DNA from: Streptococcus lactarius
GTDB taxonomy: Bacteria > Bacillota > Bacilli > Lactobacillales > Streptococcaceae
DNA: 29,230 nt
Assembly: GCF_016642265.1 (NCBI RefSeq)
Contig: NZ_MRXX01000012.1
Span: 25,257-54,486, forward strand
Direction of reading: 5' to 3'
The number at the start of each line of letters is the position of its first letter. Positions within the stretch are counted from its first letter, which is position 1. A program made the position numbers and the translations under genes. The notes under the pieces are model-generated. The model saw only the letters and a program-made list of their open reading frames with translations. It was not told the DNA's origin and made no database searches. Positions 26,566 through 29,230 of the stretch are shown piece by piece.

Positions 26566-27729
26566 ATGAAGAAAGTTTTGAAGTCATTTAAATTTTATAT
26601 ACTGCTATTTTTTCTCCTACTAATTGGGGGATTGATTCTAAAGGATGAACTTCATAAACGGGAAGTGACACAATTTATCAGCTGGAAACCTCGTCCTAAA
26701 CTGGTTGCATCTCAATTTATAGGAGATGGGAAAGCAGTTGCGATCCAATGGGAAAATAAAAAAGAATTGGATGAGGCTCTAGAGGCATACAATTATGATA
26801 GGGAAATTAGTGTTGTGAGCTCTACCTATGGAAGTCATCGTGGAAATTATATTGCACAAGTAAGCTACAAGTTAAAAACAAATGTTACTCCTTCTAGGTT
26901 ATATAGAAAGTATAAAACTCTCGGTGGTTCTCGTGTTGATAGTATCATTAATAGGAGTAATAAACCGGAAAAAGGAGAATACTGGCTGATTGATATTTAT
27001 GACATTGCAGATAATAAAATAAAAAAGAAAACTTTTGATATGTTCAAAATTGTAAGAGAACTAAATAAAGAGTATATTCCGATGGCCGGACGTACGGGTA
27101 CTCTTTATTATGATAAGGATGATCAAGAAACCTATCTTTCCATAGATATATTAAAAGGGACAAAGGATAAATATTGGGTTAATCCAGGCGACATTCATGT
27201 GGAGACGGAATTCAATACACAAGTTGGCTTAATGAATGTTCAAACAGGGAAAATTTCACTAAAAACCTCATCAGGAAAAGATTATGCTCAACTTCAAAAA
27301 GATGATAGTGAAAATTATTACGCTTCTCATCCATTTGAATCTAATCCGAAGTATAATTTTGATCCAACAATTTCTTTTTTAGATTCACGTTTAGAATATG
27401 TAATAGAAAATGATGAAGACAAGACGATTCCATTAAAGTCTGCTTACCCGAAAGTCTATTCTATTTTAAGTAAAGGGCATAATGAGAAAATAGATGGAGA
27501 TTATGAAAAGGGTGAAGAAGGCTACCTATACTTTATTGGACCGGAGGACCTCAACTTTGATATATCTATACTAGAGCTGTTCTATCCAAAGGGAGGTTCG
27601 GATACCTTAAAATTATTTTACAATTACAGAATTCCAGCAGAATATTCAAAAGATGGTCAGGAACATGTTGTAAAGAATAAAGAAGAGTTTTTCAAATATT
27701 TCAAAGAGAGTCCAAAAGAACTAAAATGA
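26566..27729 (+). CDS. Single-pass membrane protein of unknown function
   Basis: A 387-residue protein with an N-terminal hydrophobic anchor (about 9-25, IL/FFLLL-rich) preceded by lysines and not followed by a lipobox cysteine, so the rest should lie outside the membrane. The outer part is hydrophilic and rich in Lys, Asp, Tyr and aromatic strands (for example YWLIDIYDI, GTLYYDKDD, YLYFIGPEDL). No known domain or catalytic motif was recognised. GGAG at 26554-26557 precedes the ATG by 8 bases. The codon use is AT-rich. A second exported protein gene follows after 38 bases, so the two are probably co-transcribed. Confidence 0.7.
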   Translation: MKKVLKSFKFYILLFFLLLIGGLILKDELHKREVTQFISWKPRPKLVASQFIGDGKAVAIQWENKKELDEALEAYNYDREISVVSSTYGSHRGNYIAQVSYKLKTNVTPSRLYRKYKTLGGSRVDSIINRSNKPEKGEYWLIDIYDIADNKIKKKTFDMFKIVRELNKEYIPMAGRTGTLYYDKDDQETYLSIDILKGTKDKYWVNPGDIHVETEFNTQVGLMNVQTGKISLKTSSGKDYAQLQKDDSENYYASHPFESNPKYNFDPTISFLDSRLEYVIENDEDKTIPLKSAYPKVYSILSKGHNEKIDGDYEKGEEGYLYFIGPEDLNFDISILELFYPKGGSDTLKLFYNYRIPAEYSKDGQEHVVKNKEEFFKYFKESPKELK

Positions 27730-27767
27730 GATCGTACATTTCGTATATTCCATAAGGAGGTTAGGAT

Positions 27768-28529
27768 ATGAAATCCAACTATTTCAAACTATTGGCGGGT
27801 CTTCTACTTTTTCTTTGTTGCCTGTTTCTTTCCAGTTGTAAGATCATGACACCGAGCGATTACAAAAAGGCTAAGGAAGTTGTTAGCGGTGAGCTTGCAA
27901 AAGTTGGTCTGCATGGGAATGTTAAAATTAATGGCCTTTTCTGGCAGGCTTTAGAAATTCCAGGTTATAAAGTGGATTTTACTTATTCGGAGAAAACCTA
28001 TGACGGTCAAACCGTACCTCTTGAGGTACATGCTTTCTTACAAAATGACTGGTCTGATCCCTATGGGCAAACCACTCCAAGTTATAAAGAAGTTTTTACA
28101 GATCAGAAGTCAGTACAGAAAAAAGAGGCCCAACTACTAGATAAGCTTAAAAAGCAGGATTTAGGCCTGACTCTCTCTTATTTTCATTTTCTCCCCAACG
28201 TTAGCTCTTCTTATCAAAAGGAGGCTGCAGAAGAATTGGAAGAACTGGCAGCTCAAAATAGGCAAGAAGGAAAGAAAGATTTCGCAGGTTATTACCAGAT
28301 TCCGTACACCACCCTTATTCAAAAGGGGATGGTTCGTATGATGATCTCAGTAGAAGACGATCAAGCCATCCAGGAAAAGGATTTAAAAGCTGCCGCTAAA
28401 AAGTTGGATGCTAGTGACCTTCCAGATGGTGATTATGATTTCTATTACCTGAATTTCAAAAATAAAGATCATGAATCTGTCTCTTATAATTTCAAAGTTA
28501 AGGATGGACAGGTTATGAAATTGGATTAG
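27768..28529 (+). CDS. Lipoprotein of unknown function
   Basis: A 253-residue lipoprotein with lipobox LSSC and lipidated Cys24 after a Leu/Phe-rich signal peptide. The mature part starts KIMTPSDYKKAKEVV and contains beta-like segments (YKVDFTYSEKTYDG, VRMMISVEDD) and a helix-forming Glu/Lys-rich stretch (about 144-170). No domain recognised. AAGGAGG at 27754-27760 lies 7 bases before the ATG. It is followed by a good terminator. Probably transcribed with the membrane protein gene upstream. Confidence 0.75.
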   Translation: MKSNYFKLLAGLLLFLCCLFLSSCKIMTPSDYKKAKEVVSGELAKVGLHGNVKINGLFWQALEIPGYKVDFTYSEKTYDGQTVPLEVHAFLQNDWSDPYGQTTPSYKEVFTDQKSVQKKEAQLLDKLKKQDLGLTLSYFHFLPNVSSSYQKEAAEELEELAAQNRQEGKKDFAGYYQIPYTTLIQKGMVRMMISVEDDQAIQEKDLKAAAKKLDASDLPDGDYDFYYLNFKNKDHESVSYNFKVKDGQVMKLD

Positions 28530-28556
28530 TAAAAAAGGTAAAATAGAAAAAAGATA

Positions 28557-28590
28557 GCTCAGGATGAAGGTTCCTGAGCCATTTTTGTTA
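28557..28590 (+). terminator. Terminator of the lipoprotein gene
   Basis: GCTCAGGA (28557-28564) pairs perfectly with TCCTGAGC (28572-28579) around a 7-base loop, then a short T run. Confidence 0.88.
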
Positions 28591-28612
28591 ACCATTAAAG
28601 AAGAACAGGATA

Positions 28613-28640
28613 CAAAAAGAGAACCTCTCGGTCCTCTCTT
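28613..28640 (-). terminator. Terminator of the minus-strand LPNTG gene
   Basis: Read on the minus strand, AAGAGAGGACC pairs with GGTTCTCTTTTT around GAGA and ends in a T run. A second hairpin, AAACTTCTA/TAGAAGTTT (28649-28676), lies between it and the stop codon. Confidence 0.8.
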
Positions 28641-28723
28641 ATTTGTTTAAACTTCTATGAATGAGTGTAGAAGTTTCTTCGTTAGGGGGTTGATAGAAGT
28701 AATGACTGTTCCTAATGATACTA

Positions 28724-29230
28724 TTAGTTATCAGTCAATTTCCGTTTGATTACAAGAGCACCTGCCAAGACAAGAGCACCTGTCAATACAAGTCCAGTTG
28801 CAACGACTTCACCAGTATTTGGTAAGAATCCTTTACGACCGCCTTTGTTGCCACCATTGTTTCTACCTTTCGGTCCAGTTGGATTTTCAGGTGTAGTGGT
28901 ATTTTTAGGTCCTTCAGGTGTTGTACTTGGTCCTTCAGGTGTTGTACTTGGTCCTTCAGGTGTTGTACTTGGTCCTTCAGGTGTTGTACTTGGTCCTTCA
29001 GGTGTTGAAGTAGTTGTTGTTGACTCTGGAGTCGTTGTCTCAGAAACAACTGGTCGTCCTTCTGGAGTCGTTGTTGTACTAGTAGTAGGTTCCTTTGTAG
29101 TGGTTGTACTAGTAGTAGGTTCCTTTGTAGTAGTTGTACTAGTAGTAGATTCCTTTGTAGTAGTTGTACTAGTAGTAGGTTCCTTTGTAGTAGTTGTACT
29201 AGTGGTTGATCCTTTTGTAGTAGTTGTACT
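28724..29230 (-). CDS. Partial LPXTG surface protein with Thr-rich repeats (C-terminal 168 residues)
   Basis: The minus strand is open from the window edge to a stop at 28724-28726. It encodes six Thr-rich units (STTTTKEPTT, 10 residues, the outermost cut), a short spacer, five PEGPSTT units (the last diverged), then a Gly/Asn/Lys-rich stretch and LPNTG with a hydrophobic helix and the tail VIKRKLTDN. It is the wall-anchor end of a larger repeat protein whose N-terminal part is outside the window. The Ser/Thr content suggests possible glycosylation, but no glycosyltransferase is seen here. Convergent with the lipoprotein gene. Confidence 0.88.
   Translation of the reverse strand, partial: STTTTKGSTTSTTTTKEPTTSTTTTKESTTSTTTTKEPTTSTTTTKEPTTSTTTTPEGRPVVSETTTPESTTTTSTPEGPSTTPEGPSTTPEGPSTTPEGPSTTPEGPKNTTTPENPTGPKGRNNGGNKGGRKGFLPNTGEVVATGLVLTGALVLAGALVIKRKLTDN
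28908..29009 (-). repeat. 21-bp tandem repeat, four copies plus a partial fifth
   Basis: Identical 21-base units start at 28908, 28929, 28950 and 28971, with a diverged partial copy at 28992. Each encodes seven residues (PEGPSTT register) of the Thr-rich surface protein. Confidence 0.93.
29071..29230 (-). repeat. 30-bp tandem repeat, five copies plus a partial sixth
   Basis: Near-identical 30-base units start at 29071, 29101, 29131, 29161 and 29191 and run on past the window edge. Each encodes ten residues (STTTTKEPTT register, with Glu-Pro, Glu-Ser or Gly-Ser variants). Confidence 0.92.

Noticed and set aside
28783..29049. Frame encoding repeated HLKDQVQ units on the minus strand
   Set aside because: It is an out-of-frame reading of the same 21-bp repeats; the frame ending in LPNTG with a membrane helix and tail is clearly the real one.
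28908..29230. CRISPR-like array
   Set aside because: The units are contiguous, without spacers, and encode regular peptide repeats in frame with a sorting signal.

Overview
The window looks like chromosomal DNA of a viridans-group Streptococcus (mitis/sanguinis/parasanguinis type). This rests on three things: the block rexB-rexA, miaA-hflX-hypothetical-rnz-SDR, which is a typical streptococcal gene order; LPNTG-sorted surface proteins; and intergenic repeat/terminator modules of the kind found between streptococcal genes. The species cannot be fixed from the sequence alone.

Layout. (1) 1-3775: an aldo/keto reductase with its own promoter and terminator, then a TetR-type regulator, an ABC ATPase and a duplicated FtsX-type permease in one tightly coupled operon. 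A 49-50 bp repeat lies in inverted orientation at both edges of this block; the right copy opens a 185 bp highly structured repeat ending in a terminator. (2) 3815-7612: promoter, structured leader, and two overlapping genes for a heterodimeric ABC multidrug exporter (LmrCD/EfrCD type) with one degenerate ATP site. It shares a bidirectional terminator with a convergent glutathione-peroxidase gene. (3) 8173-15503: rexB-rexA (AddAB-type helicase/nuclease) followed by a small DUF4298 gene. (4) 15504-16004: about 500 bp without a gene but rich in hairpins. (5) 16005-21877: a small DUF3042 gene on the minus strand, divergent from a long plus-strand operon miaA-hflX-conserved hypothetical-rnz-SDR-methyltransferase-GNAT, closed by a terminator. 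(6) 21897-22848: a decayed IS1182-family element. (7) 22872-29230: an AT-rich accessory region encoding exported proteins. It holds an LPNTG surface protein behind a perfect-consensus promoter, a lipoprotein with a DUF4352-like tail, a possible gene remnant, a single-pass membrane protein, a second lipoprotein, and on the opposite strand the C-terminal end of a Thr-rich repeat LPNTG protein that continues past the window.

The left 21.8 kb is mostly housekeeping (DNA break repair, tRNA modification and maturation, ribosome-associated GTPase) plus two export systems. The right 7.4 kb is the variable part. I found no clearly new defence or mobile system. The best candidates for something undescribed are the cluster of unknown exported proteins at 24.8-28.5 kb, the structured DNA at 15.55-15.82 kb and 3.59-3.78 kb, and the structured leader ahead of the exporter genes.
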